Below are positions 1 to 7,413 of a DNA stretch of 57,011 bases, piece by piece (positions within the stretch are counted from its first letter, which is position 1; every line of letters starts with the position of its first letter). Source of the stretch: Pseudorhodoplanes sp. (lineage in GTDB: Bacteria > Pseudomonadota > Alphaproteobacteria > Rhizobiales > Xanthobacteraceae); contig JACAEG010000321.1 of assembly GCA_013388965.1 (NCBI GenBank), forward strand, positions 1 to 57,011, read 5' to 3'. A program made the translations under genes and the position numbers. The notes beneath the pieces are model-generated. The model saw only the letters and a list, made by a program, of their open reading frames with translations. It was not told where the DNA came from and ran no database searches.

Positions 1-8
1 GGTGGGAC

Positions 9-839
9 ATGAACCGCTTGATAAAGCAGGTGTTCTTGGCGGCTGCCGTGACTCTTTGCGCTTGCGCGGCCTCCGCGCAAACGGCTCCGCAAGACGACAG
101 CGAGAAGGAAATCGAGCGCTATCGTCAGATGCTCTCGGACCCCTTCTCCAATCCGGGCTTCCTCGCGGTCGATCGCGGCGAGGCGCTTTGGACCACGCCG
201 CGCGGTCCCAGGAATGTCTCGCTCGAAGCCTGCGACCTCGGCGAGGGGCCTGGCAAGCTCGAGGGCGCTTTCGCAAAGCTGCCGCGCTACTTCGCAGACG
301 CCGACAAGGTCATGGATACCGAACAGCGGCTGCTGTGGTGCATGGACAAGCTGCAGGGCCTCGACATCAAGGAGATCGTGGCACGGCGATTCTCAGGTCC
401 GGGTCGCGTGTCCGATCTTGAAGATCTGACGGCGTTCATCGCCAACAAGTCGACCGGCATGAAAATCCAGCCGCAGCTCAAGCATCCGAAAGAGCAGGAA
501 ATGGCAGCGGTCGGCGAGGAGCTGTTCTATCGCCGCGGCGGCGTCATGGATTTTTCCTGCGCGACCTGCCACGGAGACGAGGGGAAGCGCATTCGCCTGC
601 AGGGCCTGCCCAATCTTTCGGTGCCGGGCGAAGCCGCGAAGGCGACGATGGCATCCTGGCCGACCTATCGCGTCTCGCAAAGCGCGCTGCGGACGATGCA
701 GCACCGCCTGTGGGACTGCTATCGCCAGCAGCGCTGGCCGGTGCCGGAATATGCATCGGACAGCCTGACCGCGCTGACGATGTTCCTGAACAAGCAGGCA
801 GCCGGCGGCGAGATCAACGTGCCGTCGATCAAGCGCTGA
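9..839 (+). CDS. soxA: SoxA, sulfur-oxidation c-type cytochrome (haem subunit of SoxAX)
   Basis: SoxA is the larger subunit of the periplasmic SoxAX cytochrome, which oxidatively attaches thiosulfate to the SoxY swinging arm. The 276-residue product has a signal peptide (about 1-23, ending CAASAQTA), one haem-binding CATCH motif at C184-C187-H188, and the active-site cysteine at C237 in LWDCYRQQR. Only one CxxCH is present, so this is the mono-haem type; the cysteines near 75 and 110 probably form the structural disulfide that replaces the second haem. The ATG follows a GGTGGG ribosome site at the window edge. soxX follows 12 bases later, so the two are co-transcribed; soxY and soxZ would be expected just outside the window. 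Confidence 0.95.
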   Translation: MNRLIKQVFLAAAVTLCACAASAQTAPQDDSEKEIERYRQMLSDPFSNPGFLAVDRGEALWTTPRGPRNVSLEACDLGEGPGKLEGAFAKLPRYFADADKVMDTEQRLLWCMDKLQGLDIKEIVARRFSGPGRVSDLEDLTAFIANKSTGMKIQPQLKHPKEQEMAAVGEELFYRRGGVMDFSCATCHGDEGKRIRLQGLPNLSVPGEAAKATMASWPTYRVSQSALRTMQHRLWDCYRQQRWPVPEYASDSLTALTMFLNKQAAGGEINVPSIKR

Positions 840-851
840 ACGGAGGCCATC

Positions 852-1475
852 ATGACCAGAACAATTCTCGCCACCGTCGCACTCGCCGTCGCAGCAACTT
901 CCTTTCACGCATTCGCGCAGGACAAGGCTGCGAAGCCCAGCGCGGCCACGGTCGAAGCGTATCTGAAATCGACATTCGGCAAGGCGCCGCCGGAATGGCA
1001 GGCGCGCATACAACCGGACGAAACTCTCGCCATCTGCAACGCGACGAGAAACAATGTCTCCTCGGCCCAGATCGAGGAAATCATCAAGCGCGAAATCGCC
1101 AAGGTGAAGTTCCCTGCCAGCGGAAAGTTCGTAGGCGACTGGAAGGCGGGCTTGAAAGTGGCCAATAACGGGCGCGGCGGCCAGTTCTCCGATCCTCCCG
1201 GCACCGAGGCGGGCGGCAATTGCTTTGCCTGCCATCAGCTCGATCCGAAGGAAGTCAGCTACGGCACGCTCGGCCCGAGCCTGAAGGCCTATGGCAAGGA
1301 CCGCAAATTCGACCCGGAAGAAGCGAAGAACGCCTACATCAAGATCTACGATTCGCACGCAGTCGTGCCGTGTTCGAATATGCCGCGCTTCGGCGCCAAC
1401 AACGTGCTGAGCGAGCAGCAGATCGTCGATGTGGTCGGCTACCTGTTCGATCCGGAATCGCCGGTCAACAAATAG
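852..1475 (+). CDS. soxX: SoxX, sulfur-oxidation c-type cytochrome
   Basis: SoxX is the small electron-accepting cytochrome of SoxAX. The 207-residue product has a signal peptide (about 1-23, ending ATSFHAFAQ), a CFACH haem motif at C124-C127-H128 and a likely axial methionine M177 in SNMPRFG. It is longer than short-type SoxX proteins because of an extra region between the signal peptide and the haem (about 30-110), as in other alphaproteobacterial long-type SoxX. The gene order soxA-soxX is the reverse of the classical soxXYZA order. A GGAGG ribosome site lies just before the ATG. Confidence 0.95.
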   Translation: MTRTILATVALAVAATSFHAFAQDKAAKPSAATVEAYLKSTFGKAPPEWQARIQPDETLAICNATRNNVSSAQIEEIIKREIAKVKFPASGKFVGDWKAGLKVANNGRGGQFSDPPGTEAGGNCFACHQLDPKEVSYGTLGPSLKAYGKDRKFDPEEAKNAYIKIYDSHAVVPCSNMPRFGANNVLSEQQIVDVVGYLFDPESPVNK

Positions 1476-1493
1476 CCCGCGCCGGAATGCAGC

Positions 1494-1520
1494 AAGCGCC
1501 GGTCACGTCGACTGGCGCTT
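1494..1520. terminator. Possible bidirectional terminator between soxX and soxW
   Basis: Perfect 7-base arms, AAGCGCC at 1494-1500 and GGCGCTT at 1514-1520, extend inward through a G-U pair and three more pairs to a 5-base loop. The hairpin sits in the convergent gap and overlaps the soxW stop codon. There is no clear T-run on either side, so this is only a structural suggestion. Confidence 0.4.
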
Positions 1521-2066
1521 GAGCCAATCCGGGAAGGGCGCGCTCTCATAGCCCTTCTCGCGCACATAGCGGAACATTGCGAGGAATTGGGGCGGCTCGA
1601 GCAAGCCGGCCATGCGCGCCACTTCGCGCGCCTGCGGCTTGCGCTGCGCGAGCCCGGAGGGGGATTCGGGAAAGAACAGAATCGTGGGCGTGAAGCGCAC
1701 GCCATAGGCCTCACCCAGCGATTTCTCTGAAAGTTTCCTTCCGTCGAAATCGGTGACTTCGCGCGCGCCGATATGGTTGAGATGCAGAATCTCGAAATTG
1801 GCGCGGATGTAGCCCTCGATCGCAGGGTCGGCGAGATGCACTTCATGCAGCCGCCGGCAGCCGGGGCATCCCTTCAGGCCCCACAGGATCGCAAGCCGCT
1901 TGCCGTTGCGTGTGGCCGTTTCAAGGTCCTCGGAGAGATCCAGGAAGCTCTCGAGATACCAGTCGAGCTGGTAAAGGCCGTCGTCACCCAGTTTGGCGCG
2001 GGCAAGCGAGGGCGTTGCGGCCATCGCCGCCAATCCGGCTCCGATCAATGCGCGACGCGTCAGCAT
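1503..2066 (-). CDS. soxW: SoxW-like periplasmic thioredoxin
   Basis: The 187-residue thioredoxin-fold protein has a redox CPGC motif (C67-C70, context GCPGCRRLH) and the cis-proline region RFTPTILFF. The N-terminus TRRALIGAGLAAM looks like a twin-arginine or Sec signal, so it is exported. It lies 12 bases downstream of soxV on the same strand, and in the family SoxW receives electrons from SoxV and keeps periplasmic Sox thiols reduced. The ATG has a strong GGGGAGGA ribosome site. The name rests on context and motif; general periplasmic thioredoxins look similar. Confidence 0.82.
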   Translation of the reverse strand: MLTRRALIGAGLAAMAATPSLARAKLGDDGLYQLDWYLESFLDLSEDLETATRNGKRLAILWGLKGCPGCRRLHEVHLADPAIEGYIRANFEILHLNHIGAREVTDFDGRKLSEKSLGEAYGVRFTPTILFFPESPSGLAQRKPQAREVARMAGLLEPPQFLAMFRYVREKGYESAPFPDWLKRQST

Positions 2067-2078
2067 GACTTTCCTCCC

Positions 2079-2819
2079 CTATCCGATGGTGCCGAGCACC
2101 GGCACGGCCTGCAGCAGCCATCCTGCAATCACCGGCATGGCTCCGGTCATGAACAGAATTCCGGTGACGACGAGACTTGCCCCCATCGTCTTCTCGATCG
2201 CGGGCGTGTAGCGGCGAAAGCGCGACAGAAAATTCAGAAACGGCCCGGCGAACAAGGCCGCCAGCATGAACGGCAAGCCGATCCCGAGCGCGTAGGCGGC
2301 CAGCAGGACGGCCCCGCGCGCCGCCGTCGCTTCTGCGCCCGCAATCAAGAGGATCGTGGCCAGCACGGGCCCGACACAGGGCGTCCAGCCGAAGGCAAAG
2401 GCAAGGCCGACTAGATAGGCCCCAAACAGGCTTGCCGGCTTGCCCGAAGCCTGGAATCTGACGTCCCGGTAGAGCCAAGGGATCCTCGGCCATCCGAGAA
2501 AGTGCAGGCCCATCAGCAAGATGATCGCGCCCGCAATAATCGCCAGCACCCCGAAATGCTCGGTCACCCACGAGCCGACCGTGGACACTGTTGCCCCGAG
2601 CGCGACAAAGACGGTCGCGAAGCCGAGCACGAAAAGGCCTGCCATGAACACAATTCGCCGGTTTTGCACCGGCTGGGGCCCGGCCTCCGTCAGTTCATGC
2701 AGGCTGACCCCCGCCAGGAAGCACAAATACGGGGGCACAAGCGGCAGGACGCAGGGACTCAGGAAGGAGAGAATCCCCGCGAGAAACGATCCGGCAATCG
2801 TGACGTCGAGCAAGGCCAA
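2079..2819 (-). CDS. soxV: SoxV, CcdA-family membrane thiol-disulfide carrier
   Basis: A 246-residue protein of the CcdA/DsbD family with about six membrane segments. The paired redox cysteines are C23 in SPCVLPLVPP and C148 in GWTPCVGP. It carries reductant from cytoplasmic thioredoxin to periplasmic SoxW/SoxS. The start is TTG at 2819, because a TGA in the same frame lies directly upstream and no ATG occurs before the first membrane helix. It is divergent from soxS with only 42 bases between start codons, and a perfect inverted repeat fills that gap. Confidence 0.9.
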   Translation of the reverse strand: MALLDVTIAGSFLAGILSFLSPCVLPLVPPYLCFLAGVSLHELTEAGPQPVQNRRIVFMAGLFVLGFATVFVALGATVSTVGSWVTEHFGVLAIIAGAIILLMGLHFLGWPRIPWLYRDVRFQASGKPASLFGAYLVGLAFAFGWTPCVGPVLATILLIAGAEATAARGAVLLAAYALGIGLPFMLAALFAGPFLNFLSRFRRYTPAIEKTMGASLVVTGILFMTGAMPVIAGWLLQAVPVLGTIG

Positions 2820-2830
2820 TCACCACTGGT

Positions 2831-2858
2831 CGAAACATATGAATACGACTATGTTTCG
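2831..2858. promoter_or_regulatory. Inverted repeat in the soxV/soxS divergent gap, probable SoxR operator
   Basis: CGAAACATA at 2831-2839 and TATGTTTCG at 2850-2858 are perfect inverted 9-mers around a 10-base AT-rich spacer. They occupy most of the 42 bases between the two divergent start codons. ArsR-family repressors bind such repeats, and soxR is the second gene of the plus-strand operon. The assignment to SoxR is inference. Confidence 0.65.
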
Positions 2859-2861
2859 TAC

Positions 2862-3245
2862 ATGAACACAATCAGGATCTCGGCAATCCGGCTATTCGGA
2901 TTCGCGCTGGCTGCGCTCGGGGGGCTCGCTGCCGTCCCGGCCCCGGCGGCCGAGCTTGTCATGTTCGAACGCGAGGGCTGCGCCTGGTGCGCGCGCTGGG
3001 ACCGCGAAATCGGGCCGGTCTATCCGAAGACGCCGGAAGGCGCCGCCGCGCCGCTGCGTCGAATCAATCTTGACCGGACCGCCGCAACCGAGCCCGGATT
3101 GAGAGCGCCGGTGCGCTTCACGCCGACATTCGTACTGCTCGACAACGGCCGGGAGATCGCCCGGATTACAGGCTATATGGGCGAGGATGCGTTCTGGGGG
3201 CTGCTTGGCAAGTACCTTGCAAGCGCCTACAAGGCCGGCCTCTGA
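2862..3245 (+). CDS. soxS: SoxS-like periplasmic thioredoxin
   Basis: The 127-residue product has a signal peptide (about 1-30, ending VPAPAAEL) and a CAWC redox motif at C40-C43 (context REGCAWCARWD). SoxS proteins reduce and reactivate SoxYZ in the periplasm. The reading frame stays open well upstream, but the ATG at 2862 gives the expected signal peptide and lies just after the operator-like repeat, so I use it. No good ribosome site precedes it, so the message may be nearly leaderless. soxR follows after 21 bases. Confidence 0.85.
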   Translation: MNTIRISAIRLFGFALAALGGLAAVPAPAAELVMFEREGCAWCARWDREIGPVYPKTPEGAAAPLRRINLDRTAATEPGLRAPVRFTPTFVLLDNGREIARITGYMGEDAFWGLLGKYLASAYKAGL

Positions 3246-3266
3246 CGCAAAAATTGGCCAATCGCG

Positions 3267-3653
3267 ATGGAATCGATCGTTTCAAAGGCTCTTGAGAACG
3301 AAATGCGCGACGGAGCCGAGTTCTCGCCCGAACTCGACCGGCTGATGCGCAAGGCCCGCAAGGCCAGCGATTTCCTGAAAGCGCTCTCGCACGAGAACAG
3401 ACTGCTTCTGTTGTGCCTTCTGGCCGAGCGCGAGCGCACCGTCACCGAGCTCGAGAACATCCTGTCCCTCCGCCAGCCGATGGTGTCCCAGCAGCTCGCG
3501 CGTCTGCGGCTCGACAAGCTGGTCGAGACCCGGCGCGACGGAAAGGCCATCTATTACAGCCTGGCCGACGACGATGTGCGCCGCATCATTGCAGTGATCT
3601 ATGATATCTTCTGCAATGGCCCCGATGTGGACGAACCCAAAAAGCGCTCCTGA
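3267..3653 (+). CDS. soxR: SoxR, ArsR-family repressor of sox genes, probable sulfane-sulfur sensor
   Basis: A 128-residue winged-helix protein of the ArsR family (LSHENRLLLLCLL, then the recognition helix around RQPMVSQQLARLR). It has exactly two cysteines, C50 in the second helix of the domain and C116 in the C-terminal helix (YDIFCNGPD). This matches the cysteine pair of the BigR/SqrR/SoxR persulfide-sensing subgroup, which form a sulfur bridge and leave DNA. It lies between soxS and the soxT transporter gene, consistent with local autoregulation. Confidence 0.88.
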   Translation: MESIVSKALENEMRDGAEFSPELDRLMRKARKASDFLKALSHENRLLLLCLLAERERTVTELENILSLRQPMVSQQLARLRLDKLVETRRDGKAIYYSLADDDVRRIIAVIYDIFCNGPDVDEPKKRS

Positions 3654-3680
3654 TCGGTCGCCGCCCCCGCGCGGCTGATC

Positions 3681-4772
3681 ATGGAACCGCTGCCGCCCCT
3701 TCTGATCATGCTTGGCGGTGCAGTGATCGGCGCCGCCTGCGGATTCACCGTGCGCCGCGCGCGTCTGTGTTCCTTCGGCGCGATCGAGGATGCGTGGATG
3801 GGCCATGATACGCGGCGCTTGCGCATCTTCGGGCTCGCGCTCGCGGTCGCGCTCATCGGCACGCAGATCTTCATTCTGTCGGGCCTTCTGACACCGCACC
3901 TCTCGACCTATGTGCCGACAGCAATACCCTGGCTGGCGATCCTGCTCGGCAGCACGCTGTTCGGAATCGGCATGGCGCTCGTCGGCACATGCGGCTTCGG
4001 ATCGCTGGTCCGGCTGGGCAATGGCGATCTGAGAAGCCTGATCGTGATGATCGTGTTCGGCGCAGTGGCTTACGCGACGTTGCGCGGGATGCTGGCGCCG
4101 TTGCGCATCGACGTGCTGGAAGCGCCCACGATTCCGGTGCCCGGCCTCAATCCCGGCGATCTTCCCTCCGTCACGGCGTGGCTCGGCCTTGGCGACCTGC
4201 GCGCGCAAATCGCATTGACGGGCGCCGCATTGCTGATCGTCGCCGTCGCTGTCGACCGGCGCCTCTTGCGCTCGCCGCGCCTGCTCGTCGCAGGATTGAC
4301 TTTGGGCGTCGGCGTCGTGCTTGGATGGTGGATGACCGGCATCGCCGCCGACGAATTCGCCGCACCCGCGCGCCCGCAGAGCCTGACTTTCGTGTCGCCG
4401 ATCGGGAGAACGCTGTACGGCGTTCTCACCGAGCCCAGGAGCCTGCTCGATTTCGGCGTCGGCAGCATTTTCGGCGTCGTAGTGGGCTCGCTTGCCTCGG
4501 CGCTCTACGACCGCGAATTTCGCTGGGAGGCGTTCGACGACCACCGCGAGATGCGCCGCCATCTGGCGGGCGGCGCGCTGATGGGTTTCGGCGGAATCTT
4601 GGCCGGCGGATGCACGATCGGACAGGGCATCACCGCGGGCTCGCTCATGGCGCTGTCATGGCCGCTCGCGGTCGCGGGCATGATGATCGGCGCCCGTATC
4701 GGCATCGCGCTGCTGGTCGAAGGCTCGGTCGGAGAATTGTTCCAGCGCTACATCTGGCGCTGGAAGGCATGA
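3681..4772 (+). CDS. soxT: YeeE/YedE-family sulfur-compound transporter (SoxT-like)
   Basis: A 363-residue, very hydrophobic protein of the YeeE/YedE (TsuA, PF04143) family, which moves thiosulfate or related sulfur compounds across the inner membrane. Conserved cysteines of the transport path are visible: C30 in RARLCSFGA, C104 in GTCGFGSLVR and C311 in GGCTIGQG, the last two in the internal repeat pattern of the family. It is 27 bases after soxR, where SoxT is found in many alphaproteobacterial sox loci. The exact substrate is not shown by sequence. Confidence 0.88.
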   Translation: MEPLPPLLIMLGGAVIGAACGFTVRRARLCSFGAIEDAWMGHDTRRLRIFGLALAVALIGTQIFILSGLLTPHLSTYVPTAIPWLAILLGSTLFGIGMALVGTCGFGSLVRLGNGDLRSLIVMIVFGAVAYATLRGMLAPLRIDVLEAPTIPVPGLNPGDLPSVTAWLGLGDLRAQIALTGAALLIVAVAVDRRLLRSPRLLVAGLTLGVGVVLGWWMTGIAADEFAAPARPQSLTFVSPIGRTLYGVLTEPRSLLDFGVGSIFGVVVGSLASALYDREFRWEAFDDHREMRRHLAGGALMGFGGILAGGCTIGQGITAGSLMALSWPLAVAGMMIGARIGIALLVEGSVGELFQRYIWRWKA

Positions 4773-4778
4773 GGTGGA

Positions 4779-4796
4779 CGCGACATTCACGTCGCG
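4779..4796. terminator. Weak hairpin after soxT
   Basis: CGCGAC at 4779-4784 and GTCGCG at 4791-4796 can form a 6-pair stem with a 6-base loop seven bases after the soxT stop. No T-run follows, so it may be a weak or factor-dependent terminator. Confidence 0.3.
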
Positions 4797-4818
4797 CATG
4801 TCGTCGAGGGGAAAACAT

Positions 4819-4895
4819 TGGCGCGCCGGAAGGGATTCGAACCCCTGACCCCCAGATTCGAAGTCTGGTGCTCTATCCAGCTGAGCTACCGGCGC
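4819..4895 (-). tRNA. tRNA-Arg (anticodon TCG)
   Basis: The minus strand folds into a full cloverleaf: acceptor stem GCGCCGG/CCGGCGC, D arm GCTC...GAGC, anticodon stem CCAGA/TCTGG with loop CTTCGAA (anticodon TCG), and T arm around TTCGAAT. CCA is encoded (4819-4821 on the plus strand as TGG). It reads CGA and related arginine codons. It is a different gene from the tRNA-Arg(ACG) used by the island. Confidence 0.96.
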
Positions 4896-4965
4896 GCGGC
4901 ACGCGCATCATAGTGGCGCGGGCGCACGGATCAACTCGACAGGCGCGCGGGAAAGGCACTGCGCA

Positions 4966-5412
4966 TCACGCCTGGCTCATCCACGGCTGCGTTGCCAGGG
5001 CGAGAACGAGATAGCGGCCGATTTTCGAGAGCGAGACCAGGAGGAGAAAGCGCCACAGCGGCTCGCGCAGCACGCCGGCGATCACAGTGAGCGGATCGCC
5101 GATGACCGGAGCGAAGCTGAAGAGCAGCGACCAATGACCCCAGCGCGCATAGTGACTTTCGGCGCGCTGCATCGCCGCCTGCGAGACCGGAAACCAGGCC
5201 TTGTCCCGGAATCGTTCGATGAAGCGGCCGAGCAGCCAGTTCACCGTCGAGCCGAGGATGTTGCCTGCGCTCGCGACAGCAAGCAGCAGCACAGTCGAAT
5301 GGTGTCCCGCCAGCAGCAGCGCGACGAGCGCGGCTTCCGATTGACCCGGAACCAGCGTCGCGGAGAGGAAGGCCGAGACGAACAGGCCGGCATAGACCGC
5401 AAGGTCAACCAT
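4966..5412 (-). CDS. YqaA/DedA-type (VTT domain) membrane protein
   Basis: A 148-residue inner-membrane protein with the pattern of small YqaA/SNARE-associated (VTT) proteins: AALVALLLAGH, NILGSTVNWLLGRF, then FSFAPVIGDPLTVIAGVLR. Relatives are linked to lipid flipping and membrane homeostasis. I start at the ATG at 5412 (MVDLAVYAG), because upstream codons in the same frame read through the tRNA fragment at 5454-5499 and are not protein-like. This gene is the last chromosomal gene before the island. Confidence 0.8.
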   Translation of the reverse strand: MVDLAVYAGLFVSAFLSATLVPGQSEAALVALLLAGHHSTVLLLAVASAGNILGSTVNWLLGRFIERFRDKAWFPVSQAAMQRAESHYARWGHWSLLFSFAPVIGDPLTVIAGVLREPLWRFLLLVSLSKIGRYLVLALATQPWMSQA

Positions 5413-5453
5413 CACCGCCCTGTCGGAACGAAATGCCACGGACCGGCGAGAAT

Positions 5454-5499
5454 TGGCGCGCCCGAAGAGATTCGAACTCCTGACCCCCAGATTCGTAGT
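5454..5499 (-). repeat. Displaced 3' part of tRNA-Arg(ACG), left attachment site
   Basis: These 46 bases match the 3' end of the intact tRNA-Arg(ACG) at 19395-19440 from CCA back through the anticodon loop, at 42 of 46 positions, then the similarity stops sharply. The last 20 bases (5480-5499) are identical in both and must hold the crossover. The four differences are two swapped base pairs in the T stem, so both versions keep a paired stem. This fragment is the original chromosomal 3' half pushed away by insertion. Confidence 0.9.
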
Positions 5500-5601
5500 G
5501 AGACAGCCTAAATAATCGTTTAAAATCAATATCTTATGGAGGCACTATCTGCCACGAGTTAGAGGGTCGTAGGCCGCTCCTTCCGCACCACCATCGATTC
5601 C

Positions 5602-5680
5602 ATATCCGGATATTGGATTGGACGGGGGGTGGTCAGGACGATTTGCAGTCCGTCCAGATTTGGACTATATCTATATCTGG
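5602..5680 (+). promoter_or_regulatory. Palindromes upstream of the Xre/RES toxin-antitoxin operon
   Basis: A perfect 12-base palindrome, ATATCCGGATAT, lies at 5602-5613, and an inverted pair CCAGAT (5654-5659) / ATCTGG (5675-5680) follows just before the ribosome site. Antitoxins of this class autoregulate through such repeats upstream of their own gene. Binding here is inference. The rest of 5500-5692 shows no gene. Confidence 0.45.
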
Positions 5681-5692
5681 AAGGAAGGACGA

Positions 5693-6214
5693 ATGTCGCC
5701 CCAACTCAGACGAAAGACGCCGACCGCAGAGTCCCAGCAGCTCGACAAGGCTCGCTTCGCGGCTGCCAATCGGCGACGCCTCAGCCCGTCGGCGCTGCGA
5801 ACATTTATCGCCATCGCGGACCTGTGGGGTTTGACGGAAGAGCAGCGTCTCCTGGTGCTCGGCTATCCTTCTAGGTCGACCTACCATAATTGGTGCAAGC
5901 AGGCGCGTGAGCACGGCAGCTTCGTGCTCGACGTCGATGTGCTGACGCGCATTTCTGCGGTGTTCGGCATTCATCAGGCGCTCGGAATTCTGTTTCCGAC
6001 CGAGCGGCTTGGTGTGGAATGGCTGCGGACTCCGCACAATGCAATCGTCTTTGGGGGGCGGCCGCCGCTTGATCTTGTAACTAGCGGTTCTCAAGACGCC
6101 TTGCTGACCGTCCGGCGCTTCTTGGATGGGGCGAGAGGTGGCATCTACATGCAGCCCAACGAGATCGATCGGGCATTCGTGCCCTACAGCGATTCAGAAC
6201 TCGTCTTCCGGTGA
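5693..6214 (+). CDS. MbcA/ParS/Xre-type antitoxin (DUF2384) of a RES toxin
   Basis: The 173-residue protein has an N-terminal Xre-like helix-turn-helix (LTEEQRLLVLGYPSRSTYHN, about 53-72) and the C-terminal DUF2384 toxin-binding region (LGILFP, then GGRPPLDLVTSG and VRRFLDGARGG). In this family the antitoxin binds the RES toxin and represses the operon. The ATG at 5693 follows a strong GGAAGGAAGGA ribosome site; a longer TTG-initiated version is possible but unneeded. The toxin gene starts 6 bases after the stop. Confidence 0.88.
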   Translation: MSPQLRRKTPTAESQQLDKARFAAANRRRLSPSALRTFIAIADLWGLTEEQRLLVLGYPSRSTYHNWCKQAREHGSFVLDVDVLTRISAVFGIHQALGILFPTERLGVEWLRTPHNAIVFGGRPPLDLVTSGSQDALLTVRRFLDGARGGIYMQPNEIDRAFVPYSDSELVFR

Positions 6215-6220
6215 CGCGCC

Positions 6221-6880
6221 GTGGCTCCTGCACCGCGCCCGGCCTACCGTCTCATTCCCTCGCAATTTCCACCGATCGGGCTGTTCGATACTGTTGCCAT
6301 TGCCGCTGATCTGGCGGCCGTGATGGACCTGGTCGGGTGGACCAATGACCGGCTTGTGGCGGAGCGCGTTGCGCGGTTGCCGCAAAGCGAATGGGTCTAT
6401 GGGACGCCGAACGCCAGCATCGTGATGGCCGCCTTCCTCCACGTCGCATCTGGCGGGATGCGGTTCAATCGTCCCGAACTTGGCGCCTGGTACTCATCTG
6501 ATGACATCCGCACTGCTGCCGCAGAGGTCGGCCATCACCTTCGACGCGAGGCTATCGCACGCAGTGTTCCGACAATGAGTCGTACCTACCGCACCTACAC
6601 GGCAACGCTGCTGGGCGACTATCTCGACATCCGTCGGCAGCAGGCGAAATATCCCGATGTCTATGCCAGCGACCGTTATGACGCGTCACAAAAGTTCGGC
6701 GAGGACCTACGCGCATCTGGCGGTGCGGGGATTCTCTATACAAGTCTGCGGCGGCAATCAGGGACCAATGTTGTAGCGTTCCGCACACGCAACGTCACTG
6801 ACCTCGTGCAAGAGGATCATTTTGAGATAACCGTCTCAGCGACAGATCGGACAATCAACGTCCGGAAACTATCGCGGTAG
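6221..6880 (+). CDS. RES-domain toxin
   Basis: A 219-residue RES-domain protein. The family signature residues are an arginine at R81 (GGMRFNRPELGAWYSS), a glutamate at E102 (TAAAEVGHH) and a serine near 174 (GILYTSLRR). RES toxins of MbcT/ParT type modify or degrade NAD+ or modify nucleotide-metabolism enzymes, stopping growth when the antitoxin is lost. It starts with GTG 6 bases after the antitoxin. Both genes are intact, so this looks like a working addiction or defence pair. Confidence 0.88.
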   Translation: MAPAPRPAYRLIPSQFPPIGLFDTVAIAADLAAVMDLVGWTNDRLVAERVARLPQSEWVYGTPNASIVMAAFLHVASGGMRFNRPELGAWYSSDDIRTAAAEVGHHLRREAIARSVPTMSRTYRTYTATLLGDYLDIRRQQAKYPDVYASDRYDASQKFGEDLRASGGAGILYTSLRRQSGTNVVAFRTRNVTDLVQEDHFEITVSATDRTINVRKLSR

Positions 6881-7129
6881 TCGCATCACCTAGCGTTGCA
6901 GCTGAGGCGGAACGCCTGCAGGCTTCGGCGGAGGACCTCGTGCTGAGCATGGAACGCGCGATGGCCGTCAACGAACTCTCCGTCTCGGGGATCGCACGAT
7001 CGGAACACGGACTCGACTCTGATTGCGGTTGAACGCCGATCCTGTCCGCCCAAGGCGCGGCAGCCGGGGCTTGAGCTAAGCCGACAGTCCGGTCTCAGTC
7101 AGGAGCCGCCCCTTGCAGCAATTACATCA
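6881..7129. other. Region without an intact gene; short open stretch that may be a gene remnant
   Basis: No complete gene is seen. One plus-strand frame stays open from the end of the RES gene to a TGA near 7032 and contains the protein-like stretch AERLQASAEDLVLSMERAMA and then NELSVSGIARSE. It has no start codon with a ribosome site, and I cannot name a family. It could be the tail of a lost gene. Confidence 0.3.
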
Positions 7130-7148
7130 TTGTTGTATATTACAGCAA
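7130..7148 (+). promoter_or_regulatory. Operator-like palindrome before the phd-type antitoxin
   Basis: TTGTTGTA and TACAGCAA flank TAT, forming a 19-base palindrome with a single mismatched pair. It lies 13 bases upstream of the antitoxin ATG, and a TTGGAGGA ribosome site follows. Phd/YefM antitoxins repress from TGTA/TACA-type palindromes, so autoregulation is likely. Confidence 0.6.
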
Positions 7149-7161
7149 TATTGGAGGAACC

Positions 7162-7413
7162 ATGGCACAATATTCAACCAGCGATCTGTCCCGAAAATCG
7201 GGGGACATTATCGCTGAGGCCCTCCGCAGGCCGGTGACTATCACCCAGCGGAACAAACCGCGTCTGGTGCTCCTGAGCATCGAAGATTACCGCAAGCTCA
7301 CGGCTCGGGGAGACACTCGAAAGGCGGGTCGCCTGGAGACGATGCCCGACGCCTTGTTCGAGGACGTCAAGAAAGCGGTCAGCTCCTACGAGCAGGAGGG
7401 CGATGAGACGTGA
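7162..7413 (+). CDS. Phd/YefM-family antitoxin
   Basis: An 83-residue antitoxin of the Phd/YefM family: N-terminal DNA-binding fold with SDLSRKSGDIIAEALRRPVT and the family strand NKPRLVLLSIEDYRKL (about 35-50), then a flexible acidic C-terminus that should clamp the toxin. A good ribosome site precedes the ATG. The stop codon overlaps the toxin start as GTGA, so the two are translationally coupled. Confidence 0.88.
   Translation: MAQYSTSDLSRKSGDIIAEALRRPVTITQRNKPRLVLLSIEDYRKLTARGDTRKAGRLETMPDALFEDVKKAVSSYEQEGDET

Noticed and set aside
3282-4562. Long open frame (426 codons) on the minus strand opposite soxR and soxT
   Set aside because: It lies antisense to two clear genes, is rich in His/Arg/Gln as expected for a GC-rich shadow frame, and has no family motif.
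4819-4895. tRNA-Arg(TCG) as a second attachment site of the island
   Set aside because: It shares only the usual tRNA-Arg similarity; its acceptor and anticodon loop differ from the 5454-5499 fragment, which clearly matches tRNA-Arg(ACG).
5413-5529. Longer version of the YqaA-like protein starting at 5529
   Set aside because: The added residues are a translation of the tRNA fragment and island edge, so the ATG at 5412 is the sensible start.
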